DNA of 64,000 bases from Pseudomonas sp. CFII64 (GCF_000416235.1 NZ_ATLO01000004.1:403469-467468); one strand, 5' to 3'. Positions 16,560 to 26,105 are shown, counted from the stretch's first letter. The notes: a model not told the origin generated them from the letters alone. Made by a program: numbers and translations.

Positions 16560-17689
16560 GGCTGGCTCTCCGTTGATAGGGATTGATGAGTCTTGAACAG
16601 GCTCAAGCGCTGGCTGTAGGCCGCGCTGGGGGTAGGAAGGATCAGCGTGCCGGCACCCGCGTTGGCGATTTCGCGCCAGAAGTGGCACGCAACCTGACGT
16701 TCGGCTGCGACACTTTCCATGACCGGCGCAACCTCTTTGCACAGGGCGCGGGCATGGGGGCAGCGGGTATGGAAACGGCAGCCCGAAGGCGGGCGGCTGG
16801 GGCTTGGCATGTCGCCGCCGAGCACCGGGCGCGGGCGACGCAAGTCCGGATGGCTGACCGGCACGGCGGCCATCAGCGCCTGGGTATAGGGATGCAGCGG
16901 GGTTTCGAACAGCGCGTTGACCGGCGCCAGCTCGACGATTTCCCCCAGGTACATCACGGCAACGCGGTCGCTCATATGGCGAATCACTGCCAGACCGTGA
17001 GCAACGATCACCAGCGTCAGACCAAACTGATGCTTGAGGTCTTCCAGCAGGTTGACCACTTGCGCCTGCACCGAAACGTCCAGCGCCGACACCGGTTCAT
17101 CGCCGAGAATCAAACGCGGCTCCGACGCCAGAGCGCGAGCAATACCAATACGCTGGCGCTGCCCGCCGGAAAATTCATGGGGATGGCGGCCGCCGTGTTC
17201 CGGGGCGAGGCCTACCGTGCGCAGCAGCTCGGCGACTTTGGCCTGCCGGTCACTGCGGCTGGCTTCGCTGTGCAGCCAGATGGGTTCACCGATGATCGAT
17301 TCCACGGTCATGCGCGGGTTCAGCGAGGCGAACGGGTCCTGGAAGATGATCTGCAGATCGCGGCGCACCTGACGCAGCTTTTCCGCTGGCAGATTCGCCA
17401 GGTTGCGGCCTTCGTAAATCACGTCGCCCGCAGTCGGTTTCAGGAGGTTGAGCAGCAGTCGGCCGAGGGTCGATTTGCCCGAACCGGACTCGCCCACCAG
17501 CGCCAGAGTTTCGCCTTTGCGCACTGACAGCGACACATTGTTGACCGCCTGCACCGGCGGCTTCTTGCGCTGGAACAGGCCGCTTTCGACGCCGAAATGC
17601 TTGCTCAGGCCGACGCCTTCAAGGATGGGTTTTTGCGCTGTGCGTTCAAGAGTGATGCGTTCGACGATTTCGCGTTCAGAAGGGCTCAC
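16556..17689 (-). CDS. Peptide ABC transporter ATPase, DppF-like
   Basis: Second ATPase of the importer, 377 residues. Walker A is GESGSGKST, the Q-loop is in IIFQDPFASLNPRMTV, the signature is SGGQRQR and Walker B is LILGDEPVSALDVSVQ. The oligopeptide/dipeptide C-terminal region with its cysteine cluster (CRFHTRCPHARALC) may bind an iron-sulfur cluster, as in other DppD/DppF proteins. I choose a GTG start at 17689: it overlaps the upstream ATPase stop (GTGA), in keeping with the four-base overlaps throughout this operon. An ATG 14 codons upstream lies inside the neighbour. Confidence 0.9.
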   Translation of the reverse strand: MSPSEREIVERITLERTAQKPILEGVGLSKHFGVESGLFQRKKPPVQAVNNVSLSVRKGETLALVGESGSGKSTLGRLLLNLLKPTAGDVIYEGRNLANLPAEKLRQVRRDLQIIFQDPFASLNPRMTVESIIGEPIWLHSEASRSDRQAKVAELLRTVGLAPEHGGRHPHEFSGGQRQRIGIARALASEPRLILGDEPVSALDVSVQAQVVNLLEDLKHQFGLTLVIVAHGLAVIRHMSDRVAVMYLGEIVELAPVNALFETPLHPYTQALMAAVPVSHPDLRRPRPVLGGDMPSPSRPPSGCRFHTRCPHARALCKEVAPVMESVAAERQVACHFWREIANAGAGTLILPTPSAAYSQRLSLFKTHQSLSTESQP

Positions 17690-18693
17690 GCGCTGGCTCC
17701 CACATGCTGTTCCAGGGGCGCGCGGATGCACGCGGCGAAATGTCCGGGGGAAAGCTCAAGCAGCGGCGGGCGCGCCTCGCGACAGGCCTGAATCACGAAC
17801 GGGCAACGCCCGGCAAAACGGCAACCGCCGGGCATTTCCGCAGGCGTCGGCACGCGGCCATTGATCGTCGCGAGACGACCTTCCCGTGGGCCTATGGAAG
17901 GCATCGAGCCCATCAAACCGATGGTGTAAGGGTGCTGCGGATCGTCGAACAAGGTCTTCACCGAGCCGCTTTCCACCACGCGCCCGGCGTACATGACCAT
18001 GACGTCATCGGCGACCTCCGCGACCACGCCCAGGTCGTGAGTGATGAGGATCATCGCCGTGCCGGTTTCCCTTTGCAGATTGGCAACCAGCGCAAGAATC
18101 TGCGCCTGAATGGTTACATCCAGCGCGGTGGTAGGTTCGTCGGCAATAATCAGCGCCGGATCGTTGGCCAGGGCCATGGCGATCATCGCCCGCTGCCGCA
18201 TGCCGCCGGACAACTCGTGGGGATATGCATCCAGACGTTGCGCGGCATCGGGAACGCGGACTTTTTCCAGCATCTCCAGTGCCCGTTGCCGCGCATCCCT
18301 GGCTGACATGCCTTGATGACGGATCACGCTTTCGGCGATCTGCTCGCCAATGGTGAACACCGGATTCAGCGAGGTCATGGGTTCCTGGAAAATCATCGCC
18401 ATGCGATTGCCGCGCACGTCGAGCAGACGTTCTTCAGGCATGCCCAGCAGCGTTTCGTCGAGCAGGCTGGAAACGCTGGCGCCGACCATTGCGCTGTCTG
18501 GCAGCAAGCCCATCAACGCCATGGACGTCACGCTCTTGCCGCAGCCGGACTCACCGACAATCGCCAGGGTTTTGCCCCGTTGTACCTTGAACGATACGCC
18601 GTCGACGACGTTGACGGGCGCGCCGGCAAAACGCACGGTCAAGTCGCTGACACTGAGTACCGGATGGCTGGAATCGTGGCCGGTCGCAGTCAT
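17686..18693 (-). CDS. Peptide ABC transporter ATPase, DppD-like
   Basis: First ATPase of the importer, 335 residues. Walker A is GESGCGKSV, the signature SGGMRQR, Walker [17 protein letters not shown], with the DppD-type tail [16 protein letters not shown] providing the conserved cysteines. Its ATG overlaps the stop of the upstream regulator by four bases, so the regulator is the first gene of the same transcript. Confidence 0.9.
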   Translation of the reverse strand: MTATGHDSSHPVLSVSDLTVRFAGAPVNVVDGVSFKVQRGKTLAIVGESGCGKSVTSMALMGLLPDSAMVGASVSSLLDETLLGMPEERLLDVRGNRMAMIFQEPMTSLNPVFTIGEQIAESVIRHQGMSARDARQRALEMLEKVRVPDAAQRLDAYPHELSGGMRQRAMIAMALANDPALIIADEPTTALDVTIQAQILALVANLQRETGTAMILITHDLGVVAEVADDVMVMYAGRVVESGSVKTLFDDPQHPYTIGLMGSMPSIGPREGRLATINGRVPTPAEMPGGCRFAGRCPFVIQACREARPPLLELSPGHFAACIRAPLEQHVGASA

Positions 18694-19427
18694 AGACTCG
18701 CCTCCAGGTCTTGATTGATAACGGTGTCGAGCGCTTGTTGCAGCGCCCGCAAATGTCCACGCATGGCGGTGGCGGCCTTGATCGGATCGCGGCTTTCTAT
18801 GGCGCTGACGATGTCATCGTGATCGTGGCTGTAAGTGTTCAGGCGATCGGCATTGCGCGCCCGCTGCCGCAAATCGCGCCATGTGGGATCCAGGCGAATC
18901 GCGTCGAGCATCTCGAAGATGTCCAGCATCAGCCGGTTGCCCGCTGCTTCGGCAATTCCCCGATGCAGCGCGCTGTCCCACAACTCCAGGCCTTCGGCAT
19001 CGATTTCAGCGGCGTCCTGCTGACGCGTGGTGCGTTCGGCCAGGCGCCGCAGAATCGCCATCTGCTCGCCATTGGCGCGTACCGCCGCCAGCGACGCCAG
19101 CGCGGGCTCCAGATGCAGCCGCGCTTCCATGACCTCACTGAAATTGGTCCGCCCGGACAACCGCGCAAAACTCAACGCCGCGCTGGGCGGCGTCGGCCCG
19201 ACAAACGTGCCCTTGCCCTGACGCCGCCAGATCTGCCCTTCGGCTTCCAGCACCGACAAGGCGCGGCGGATCGCCCGGCGGCTGACGCCGAAATCCGTCG
19301 CCAGATCCCGCTCGGTCGGCAACGCCCGCTGAGGAAACGCCGCATGCTGCGCCACCATCTGCCGCAAGGCATCCAGCGCCAGCTTCGAAGCGTTATCGAT
19401 GGTTGTGTCAGGGACGAACCTTTGCAT
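18690..19427 (-). CDS. GntR-family (FCD/FadR subclass) regulator
   Basis: A 245-residue transcription factor. Residues about 12-75 form the GntR winged helix ([41 protein letters not shown]). The C-terminal half is an all-helical FCD ligand domain with metal-site residues in [17 protein letters not shown] and [24 protein letters not shown]. Start at 19427 (MQRFVPDTT); the longer frame adds repeat-like sequence. It is the first gene of a seven-gene operon with the peptide importer and gamma-glutamyltransferase and very probably controls it; FCD regulators usually respond to small carboxylate or amino acid ligands. Confidence 0.87.
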   Translation of the reverse strand: MQRFVPDTTIDNASKLALDALRQMVAQHAAFPQRALPTERDLATDFGVSRRAIRRALSVLEAEGQIWRRQGKGTFVGPTPPSAALSFARLSGRTNFSEVMEARLHLEPALASLAAVRANGEQMAILRRLAERTTRQQDAAEIDAEGLELWDSALHRGIAEAAGNRLMLDIFEMLDAIRLDPTWRDLRQRARNADRLNTYSHDHDDIVSAIESRDPIKAATAMRGHLRALQQALDTVINQDLEASL

Positions 19428-19884
19428 CGTGGTCACTCGCACCAGGCCGAAAAAGAAGCCCTTGCTCGCGATAAGGCTGCAACGAGGGCTTCTGGAGCGG
19501 GTGCAAGAGCGATGCCAATGGAAATTGGTTCGCAGGGCTTCGAATTGAAATCGCTGCTTTCTGACCCGTTGTCGCGGTGCGCGGGCCAATGGCTAATGGT
19601 TCGGGGAGTGGGTTCAGTGGTGGAGGAGGGGATTGGTTCGCTGATGGGTGAACCAATTTTCGGGTAGTGCTGCTGGCGTGCATTTTTTTGGGCGAGACTG
19701 CGCCAGTGCAGGGCATGGCGACACATGTCGTAGGGCATTTCCCAAAAGCCCTTTCGCGCATTGAGTGCACCCTCTTCATCCGCCAATCTGCCGACTTCTT
19801 ACAGGGTTCCGGTCGTGCCTCGTCGTGTTCGCTCATCTGACCCTGGTTCTTTGATACAGCGCCCGTCCAAGGCAAGGAGCCTGC
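19428..19884. other. Intergenic region, divergent promoters
   Basis: 457 bases between the GntR-type regulator (minus) and the VasX-like effector (plus). I see no gene in it. It must hold promoters in both directions; no strong operator palindrome stood out. AAGGAG at about 19876 is the ribosome binding site of the effector gene. Confidence 0.4.
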
Positions 19885-22800
19885 ATGATCGACCCCTGCA
19901 TGACCCCGCGCGGCCATATGGCCATTCTGGTTGCCAATTCCAAAAGCGCCGACGCACCGGACACCGGCGGGATGTGCCCGCTGATGATGCAGACCCTGCA
20001 ATTGCTGCCGGTGCGCTACGCCAGGGTCGAGGAACTTGACCCGTCGCTTGAGCTGTCGATGCCCTATGAATTGCAGTCGCGGCCGCTGGGGTTTCGCCTG
20101 TTGCGCGATGGCTATTTGTACATTATCGACAGCGCCACTGGCTGGCTGCACGAGTACCAGACCCGCGACGGCTCGGTGGTCGCCTTGCTGTTCAAAGGCA
20201 GCGACGTGGTGGCTGATCGGCGCACCACGGTTGTGGAGGTTGATCCGGCGCTGGTGTTTGCCCGTAGCAGCGTGCTGCACGTCACGTATTCAGAGGTGCA
20301 GTGGACCGCCTTCAAATGCGCCCAGGTCGTAAAAGTGGCCGCCGAGCGTGAGCACTTCATGCAGCGCGTCAGTTTCGAGGGCGTTGATTATGGTCAGGGC
20401 CAGGATCTGGTTGACGACACGAGCATGGCCGTGTGGCTGGCCGAAACCAGCGCTGCCTGGGCCGACAAACCGGGCGACACGTCTCCAGACATCCCCTACG
20501 GGTGGGAAAAACCGGCGCTGTACCGGCAAACCATCATCGAAGAATTCACCAGCCAGGTCATTGGCACGCATAAACGTGATTTTCTGTTCCTGGCGGTGCG
20601 CGATGACGTGGGCGTCATGCGCGATCTGGCCAATCATCAGAATCACGTGGTCGAACAGATTCAGGCGTGGGCCGATGGCGGTGCGGAAAAGGGCGACGTC
20701 GAACGCGACTATTTGCTGGGCTGCTACATCGAATCCATCACGCTGATCGATGAAGACAAGCTCAACCAGCGGGCCAAACGCGACCGGCCCCTGCAGGCGC
20801 TGCTTGACGACCTGCAAGCCCTGCCCGAACCCGAGCGCAGTCAGACGCGCAAAACCCTGCGCGAGGTGATGAGTGAGGACAATAGCCAGCACACCGACAT
20901 CTATTTCAATAACGACCAGCTGCCCGCCGACTTGCAGGCCCGGCTGGATCAGGCCAAACCTGACCGGTTCAGCATGGACGACGGGATCGATGCCAGGGCG
21001 CAGACCATTCAGCAATATCAGCTGGAGCAGAAATTCGTCGGCACGAGCCCGGACTTTATCGCTCGCCATCGCAAGGCGCTGTGGCGGCTCTATCGGCAGG
21101 TGGACAAGACCACCAAAGAGTTGCTGTACGGCGCCAAATTCGGCCAGCGTGGCATCAACGAACTGATTGATCGCCCGGCCATGGACGCGTTTGTGCAGCG
21201 CCAACGCGAGGTGCTGCAGCCGCTGAACGCGCTGCTGGAGAAGATTACCCAGGACCGCGTCGAGTTGTTGATCAAGGACCGTCTGCATCGGGCCATCTGG
21301 TATTACGACATCGAGGACAGCGACCAGGTCGATCACGCGCTGCTCACCGAATACGACTGCCTCAAGGACCTGTGCCGCAGCGACAGCGCGATTGCACAAA
21401 CCCTGGCCTGGCTCAATGCCAACCCCGCCATGACCCGGCAGATGTTCTACGCCGCGCCGCGCAGTGCGCAAACCGAACTGGGCGTGCAATTTGCGTACAT
21501 CACCAATGCCGGCTGGCTGCTGATCAAGGACGCCCCCGCGTGGCTGGAACGCCTCAAACACTGGGGCGCGGGGTTGGTGCTCAACCCCGAAAACCTGTCG
21601 CCGGCCACGCAAATCAACGCCGCCGCGGCCATGGGCACCCTGGCCCCCGCGTTGCAAATGGGCATGCAGCAGGCCGTGCAGGACTTTATGCAGCATCTGG
21701 ACAAAGGCCAGATGCCGGACATCGAAGAACTGTTCCGACGCATGCCCAAAGGTGCGGGCGTCGCGCTGCTTGATGCCGCCAAACGCGAGGGCGTGACCTT
21801 CGTGGTCGGCAACGCAGACGACGCCAAACACGCGGGCAAAACAGTGGAAGAGGTGCTGGGCTTGCGCAGGCAATTGACCTCGACAAAAAGCGTCGCGAAT
21901 CACCGCAAGGCCCAGGACAAATTCTGGCATTTGACCCCGCAGGCACAATCTTTCAAGGACCGCGAGCAAGCACTCAAACTCAGCCTGCAAGAGCATGAAG
22001 CACAACTCGCCCGCTTCATCAGCCCCATCGGCGCACTGCCCGAGGATGCCACGCACCTGCAAGCGGCCTCGTCGGGCAAGCCGGGACTGACGTTGGTATT
22101 CCCACCACAACAGCAGGCCGAAGTGCGCTCGCTGCTGGATAACTATCGGCACGGGGTTACGGTTGCGCCGAAGGCCGGGTTGTTGGGGGATGGGGCCGGG
22201 GTGTTGGTGTTTGTGGCGCAGGTGGTGAATTTGGTGCAGGTGAGGCGGGAGGTTTTCTCGCGACCAGAGAGCTCTAGAGAAATAGGGCCTTTATTAAATT
22301 CGGTGGCAGCAACCGTGGCAGCCGGATTTGGCGCAGCGCAAGGCATCGTCGATACAGCTCTCAGTGCTCATGCAACGGAACTCGGGAAAAACCTGAAGAA
22401 AGCAGAGTTGATGGGCGTGCATGTGCAGATGGGCAAGTTGCACATCAGCCTAGGGTTTGTAGGTTACCTTGCAGGAATAGCCGCAGCCGGCATGAGCTTG
22501 GCCAGCTCCTATAACAATTGGCAGGACGCGGTGCGCAACGGCAACCGTGACGCGCAAGCCGGGGCGACGCTCAGCATGCTGGGCAATAGCGGTTTTATCG
22601 CCAGCAATGCCTACGGTGTGGGCCATACGGTGCAAGCCTTCCGGCATGTTCTCGCCGCCGAGGCCGGTTCTGCGGCTCGTACCACCGCTTGGGCACTAGC
22701 AGGCATTCGGCTGTCCACGGTGTTTTTACGTTTCAACCTTGTGGGGATTCTCTTTACGGCGCTGGAGCTGTCCGGCAGCTGGCTCTATAACCGCTTTAAC

Positions 22801-23415
22801 CTGAGCGCCCATGATCACTGGCTACTCAGCACTCCATGGGGCATGGACCCGGATCGACGCGAGTCAATAGCCCTTTCCGAGTTTCAGAAAACCTTGCGCG
22901 GCCACATTCAGGCACCGCACGTGGAAATCCTGCCAGCCTCAGACGAGTCGGGAACGATCCAGCCCCGTCGTTTCCTGCTGCATTTTCCAACCCTGTCAGT
23001 TGCCGACCTGGCAAAGCGGGTGGGCAGCAACGCCAGCAGCGTTTTGCTCAATATCGGTGGCTATCGAGTGCAACGCGAGCAAACCGACCGCGACCGAAAG
23101 CCGGCGCACTGGACAACGCTGGGCGAGGCGCTGGAAGATCGTCTGTTCATCAAACAAGACGCTCCGCTGATCGTCGAGTTGTCGGATATTCGCGAGCTGC
23201 TCGGCTCGGCTTACCCGGAGCGCAGCGACATTGTCCTGTCGATTCAACTAGGGCACGCAGTTGCCGACGGTCGTTACGAAGCCAACCTCTATGACCTGCG
23301 CTTTCCCGTCACCGGTGAGACTGGCAACTTCCCCGCACGCACAATCCCTCGTCAGGGTGAGGAATGTCGCTACTTCCAGATCGACCCGGCATTGATGCAG
23401 CAGGCGGAAAACTGA
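19885..23415 (+). CDS. VasX-like type VI secretion effector (MIX motif)
   Basis: A 1176-residue protein with the N-terminal region of the VasX/BTH_I2691 family (CPLMMQTLQLLPVRYARVE, then SRPLGFRLLRDGYLYIIDSATGWLHEYQ). The string LRDGYLYII fits the MIX consensus hRxGhhYhh that marks type VI secretion effectors. The middle (about 250-750) is helical and charged. The last third has several hydrophobic stretches (about 770-790, 810-835, 860-885, 955-975), as expected for the colicin-like pore-forming domain of VasX, which inserts into target membranes. AAGGAG precedes the ATG by eight bases. The gene after it, one base downstream, is a membrane protein that could be the immunity partner. No VgrG, PAAR or adaptor gene is adjacent, so it is an orphan island. 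From about 22,260 the base composition becomes visibly less GC-rich, which suggests the toxin end was exchanged. Target and toxicity are inferred from the family. Confidence 0.78.
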   Translation: MIDPCMTPRGHMAILVANSKSADAPDTGGMCPLMMQTLQLLPVRYARVEELDPSLELSMPYELQSRPLGFRLLRDGYLYIIDSATGWLHEYQTRDGSVVALLFKGSDVVADRRTTVVEVDPALVFARSSVLHVTYSEVQWTAFKCAQVVKVAAEREHFMQRVSFEGVDYGQGQDLVDDTSMAVWLAETSAAWADKPGDTSPDIPYGWEKPALYRQTIIEEFTSQVIGTHKRDFLFLAVRDDVGVMRDLANHQNHVVEQIQAWADGGAEKGDVERDYLLGCYIESITLIDEDKLNQRAKRDRPLQALLDDLQALPEPERSQTRKTLREVMSEDNSQHTDIYFNNDQLPADLQARLDQAKPDRFSMDDGIDARAQTIQQYQLEQKFVGTSPDFIARHRKALWRLYRQVDKTTKELLYGAKFGQRGINELIDRPAMDAFVQRQREVLQPLNALLEKITQDRVELLIKDRLHRAIWYYDIEDSDQVDHALLTEYDCLKDLCRSDSAIAQTLAWLNANPAMTRQMFYAAPRSAQTELGVQFAYITNAGWLLIKDAPAWLERLKHWGAGLVLNPENLSPATQINAAAAMGTLAPALQMGMQQAVQDFMQHLDKGQMPDIEELFRRMPKGAGVALLDAAKREGVTFVVGNADDAKHAGKTVEEVLGLRRQLTSTKSVANHRKAQDKFWHLTPQAQSFKDREQALKLSLQEHEAQLARFISPIGALPEDATHLQAASSGKPGLTLVFPPQQQAEVRSLLDNYRHGVTVAPKAGLLGDGAGVLVFVAQVVNLVQVRREVFSRPESSREIGPLLNSVAATVAAGFGAAQGIVDTALSAHATELGKNLKKAELMGVHVQMGKLHISLGFVGYLAGIAAAGMSLASSYNNWQDAVRNGNRDAQAGATLSMLGNSGFIASNAYGVGHTVQAFRHVLAAEAGSAARTTAWALAGIRLSTVFLRFNLVGILFTALELSGSWLYNRFNLSAHDHWLLSTPWGMDPDRRESIALSEFQKTLRGHIQAPHVEILPASDESGTIQPRRFLLHFPTLSVADLAKRVGSNASSVLLNIGGYRVQREQTDRDRKPAHWTTLGEALEDRLFIKQDAPLIVELSDIRELLGSAYPERSDIVLSIQLGHAVADGRYEANLYDLRFPVTGETGNFPARTIPRQGEECRYFQIDPALMQQAEN

Positions 23416-23416
23416 G

Positions 23417-24544
23417 ATGGCGACTGATATCCCCGGCTCACCACCGCCGATTCATCACGCGCCGCATGCCGGCATGGTCGAGCGTTTCCCAACCGGTCAG
23501 GTGGTGTATTTGGCGCCTTTACCACTGCCTACCGATCTGCCCGCTCAGGACTACGGTCATGCCGTGGGAGAGGTCAATGACAGCTACCTGGACTTCGGTG
23601 TGGGGCTACCTGCCGTCTTCGCCTGGCAGATGGGGCTGGGTGCGCCGTTCTGGGCTATCTGGTTTTTCGGTTTTTTTGCACCTGCGTTGGCTTGGTTGCT
23701 GACGGTCTTAGATGGCGGTGGAGTTGAGCCAGCTACAGTGTTTGCACTTCAGGTCATGCCCGAAGGCCTGGAAGTCGGTGCTTGGCTCGCCGCCTTCGCT
23801 CTGTTCATCTACCTCTTCATCACCTTCAACCACCTCGATAAATACAACGAAATCGTCCCCACCCGCTTCAACCGCCAGCGCCGCGAAGTCTGTTTTGTAC
23901 CCAGAGGCCACACCGAACCCATCTTCGTCCCATGGGAATCACTATCGGCCTGGGTGGTGCAGGCGCGCTCCGTCAACCAATACGGCCTGGATATCCGCTA
24001 CGCCATGGGCGTCGGGTTTTATCATGCGCCGCACGATGAGCATTACAGCCTGGAGTTCTTTTGCGGCGGCTTTGATCTGGCGGTATGCAACTGGGAGGCG
24101 ATTCGCGCGTACATGGAATACGAAGTACACAGCCTCAAGGAAATCCAGGACCCGCTGGACCTGCAAAACCCCGGCGACCCGCCCCATGAAGGTCTGCATA
24201 CCTTTTACAACGCTCGGGAACGCATGCGGCGGCGACGCAAAAACCGCGAGGTGGGGTTCTTTTATCCGTTCTGGTGGTACACGTACCACGCACTGACCTT
24301 ATGGACGCTGCCTAACCACCTCACCGAATGGGAAATCCGCCGCATCAAAAGCATCGGCCGCGCCGTCGTGCCCGAAGCGATGCAGAACTGGTCGGCACCT
24401 TTGCCGCCCGAGCAATGGGCCAAACCCAGCGCGGAACTGCAACGCCTGAGCGAAGCCGTCAAAACCCTGAGGCAGCAAAGGCCGGAGCTGAACATTTCGA
24501 CGCGCTTTACCCAGGTGCAGCGGCCTGATCGGAAGTCCGCCTGA
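23417..24544 (+). CDS. DUF6708-like membrane protein, candidate immunity
   Basis: A 375-residue protein with two hydrophobic regions (about 72-98 and 117-138) and a soluble C-terminal part rich in aromatic and basic residues (FYNARERMRRRRKNREVGFFYPFWWYTYH). It resembles the DUF6708 proteins that commonly sit beside type VI effectors. It starts one base after the VasX-like stop (TGA-G-ATG), so the two are surely cotranscribed. VasX of Vibrio cholerae is neutralised by a membrane immunity protein (TsiV2), so an immunity role is reasonable. A role in loading or delivery of the effector is the main alternative. I do not recognise catalytic residues. Confidence 0.65.
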   Translation: MATDIPGSPPPIHHAPHAGMVERFPTGQVVYLAPLPLPTDLPAQDYGHAVGEVNDSYLDFGVGLPAVFAWQMGLGAPFWAIWFFGFFAPALAWLLTVLDGGGVEPATVFALQVMPEGLEVGAWLAAFALFIYLFITFNHLDKYNEIVPTRFNRQRREVCFVPRGHTEPIFVPWESLSAWVVQARSVNQYGLDIRYAMGVGFYHAPHDEHYSLEFFCGGFDLAVCNWEAIRAYMEYEVHSLKEIQDPLDLQNPGDPPHEGLHTFYNARERMRRRRKNREVGFFYPFWWYTYHALTLWTLPNHLTEWEIRRIKSIGRAVVPEAMQNWSAPLPPEQWAKPSAELQRLSEAVKTLRQQRPELNISTRFTQVQRPDRKSA

Positions 24545-24607
24545 TGAGCGTGCCGCCGCCGATTTATGGACTCAGCAGACAACGCGCATTAGCCAGTCAA
24601 ACGCGTT

Positions 24608-24710
24608 CTCCGTTGGAGCGAGGCTCGCCCGCGAAGAACGATAACGCGGTGGGTCTGGCTGACCGATGCGCCTGGTTCGCAGGCAAGCCTCGCTCCAACG
24701 GGTTGCATTA
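24608..24710. repeat. Paired REP element (GTTGGAGCGAGGC type)
   Basis: CGTTGGAGCGAGGCTCGCCCGCGAAG and its inverted copy TTCGCAGGCAAGCCTCGCTCCAACG flank about 45 bases. It is a second REP class, different from the ACCGGCTTTAGCCGG class, and lies between the effector pair and the oxygenase gene ends; other copies are at about 3457, 3869, 39711 and 59443. Confidence 0.7.
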
Positions 24711-24744
24711 GATGGGGGGCAATTTTCTTCAGAACCCCCCGTGC

Positions 24745-25887
24745 TTACCAACCCCGCCCCGAATTCACCCAGAAGTTCACCGACAGCGACGTGGTGATCG
24801 ATTCCACCTGATGGAACCAGCCTTCGGGCAGGAACAGCAGATCGCCGGCTTGCAGGGTGATGCGCAGGAAGGTGACGTCGCGGGCGGTGGGGAAGCGTTG
24901 GTGGTCGGGGGCGTCGGGGTTGAAGTCGCAGCCGTCCAGGCCGCCTTTGGGGGAGGTCGACCAGGTGCCCAGCGCTTCGCGGTGATGGGGCGCGGCGAGG
25001 ATGAAGGATTTCTGGCCCCAGACCTGGGCGAACAGGTTGTCGGTGTCGTCCCGGTGCAGCGGGGTCAGCGTGCCTTTGGGACCGATCCAGATGCGCGGGG
25101 CGATGTACAGGGATTGCTCGAAGTAGGGCGGGTATTTGATCTGCGCCAGTAATTGCGCGGGCAGGATGTTGTTGCCCATGTACGCCGGCGGTTGCCCATC
25201 GACGCCTTTGCTGGCGGGTTTTTCCAGCGAGGCGATGAAGTCGGCCATGGAGGTGGAGCGGAAGTCGCGGTCGGTGGAGAAGGTCTTCTTCACGTAGTCG
25301 CCGTGACGGGTGATGCCTTGCAGTTCGGCGAAATGGCTCAGGGATTGTTCGCGGCTCATGTTGAACAGCGGCCAGTCTTGCAGGGCGTCGCTGATGATCA
25401 GTGGAATGCCTTCAAGCAGGTAATGGTTCCTGAATTCGCTGACCGTCACTGCGCTGCGCGGCCTTCTTTCGACGCTGACCTGGGTTGGCAGGCTCGCCGA
25501 GACGCGCTCGCTGAAGCGCGGCGGCGTCGGGTAACGCTGGTTGATGTCGACTTTTTCCTGCCTGGCAGTGCCGCGTCGGGCGCTGTCGATGATTTGCGGC
25601 AGCATCGTCGCCAACCCCATATTGCCGCCGATTTTCAAGCGGCCGCTGGCAAACAGTTCTTCGACATTGGCAACGCCACTCATGATGCCCAGAAAGTCAG
25701 TCTTGCTGACTTCGATGGTCACGTCCGGCCGCGCGTGGCGGCCGGTTTCGGTCACGGTGCGCGCCTGCACATCGGACCAGATCGCCAGCTCAGCGCCGAA
25801 GATGAACTGAAAGACGCCTTCGATACCGACCGAACCGGCATTGACGAACAACTTTGACAGGACGGGCTGCAGATCCACGGCGCTCAC
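24745..25887 (-). CDS. SCP2-JmjC/cupin-like oxygenase fusion
   Basis: A 380-residue two-domain protein. Residues 1-105 look like a sterol carrier protein 2 (SCP2) fold: FQFIFGAELAIWSDVQARTVTETG..PDVTIEVSKTDFLGIMSG, ending with the hallmark GRLKIGGNMGLATMLPQII. Residues about 130-380 form a JmjC/cupin_8 Fe(II)/2-oxoglutarate hydroxylase domain with the metal triad HRD (in TPLHRDDTDNLFAQVWGQKSF) and the distal His in FLPEGWFHQVESI. Such enzymes hydroxylate amino acid side chains. A perfect PvdS-type promoter ends 27 bases before the ATG, and the gene is divergent from the NRPS operon, which also has a PvdS-like box. I infer a role in the same siderophore pathway, perhaps a second hydroxylation or a carrier-bound hydrophobic substrate presented by SCP2. 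The reaction is not known to me. Confidence 0.75.
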   Translation of the reverse strand: MSAVDLQPVLSKLFVNAGSVGIEGVFQFIFGAELAIWSDVQARTVTETGRHARPDVTIEVSKTDFLGIMSGVANVEELFASGRLKIGGNMGLATMLPQIIDSARRGTARQEKVDINQRYPTPPRFSERVSASLPTQVSVERRPRSAVTVSEFRNHYLLEGIPLIISDALQDWPLFNMSREQSLSHFAELQGITRHGDYVKKTFSTDRDFRSTSMADFIASLEKPASKGVDGQPPAYMGNNILPAQLLAQIKYPPYFEQSLYIAPRIWIGPKGTLTPLHRDDTDNLFAQVWGQKSFILAAPHHREALGTWSTSPKGGLDGCDFNPDAPDHQRFPTARDVTFLRITLQAGDLLFLPEGWFHQVESITTSLSVNFWVNSGRGW

Positions 25888-25914
25888 TCTTGTTGGTTTG
25901 GGCTTGAAGGGGGA

Positions 25915-25938
25915 ACGGATGAGCGGCCGGGGAATTTA
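25915..25938 (-). promoter_or_regulatory. PvdS-type iron-starvation promoter of the SCP2-JmjC gene
   Basis: On the minus strand TAAAT is followed by exactly 16 bases and CGT. The CGT ends 27 bases before the ATG, so the mRNA leader would be about 20 bases. It is a full match to the PvdS box and shares CATCCGTT with the NRPS promoter at 26106. Confidence 0.68.
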
Positions 25939-25959
25939 TGGGTGATGCAGTTCAGATTC

Positions 25960-26054
25960 GTAGGACCGGCTTTAGCCGGGAGGGCGGTAGGTCTGACGAC
26001 GCAACTGTTGTGAATGTACCTGCTTGCTCCCGGCTAAAGCCGGTCCTACGGGAT
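25960..26054. repeat. Paired REP element between the divergent promoters
   Basis: GTAGGACCGGCTTTAGCCGGGAGG and its inverted partner CTCCCGGCTAAAGCCGGTCCTAC flank about 50 bases. It sits exactly between the two divergent PvdS-like promoters of the oxygenase and NRPS genes. Confidence 0.75.
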
Positions 26055-26105
26055 CTACGAGTTGTGTGTTGAGGATCAAGACAGTGTCTACAGGCCCCAA
26101 TCAGC

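Noticed and set aside
20290..22152. A 620-codon minus-strand open frame
   Set aside because: Shadow of the VasX-like effector; composition is typical of reversed GC-rich codons.
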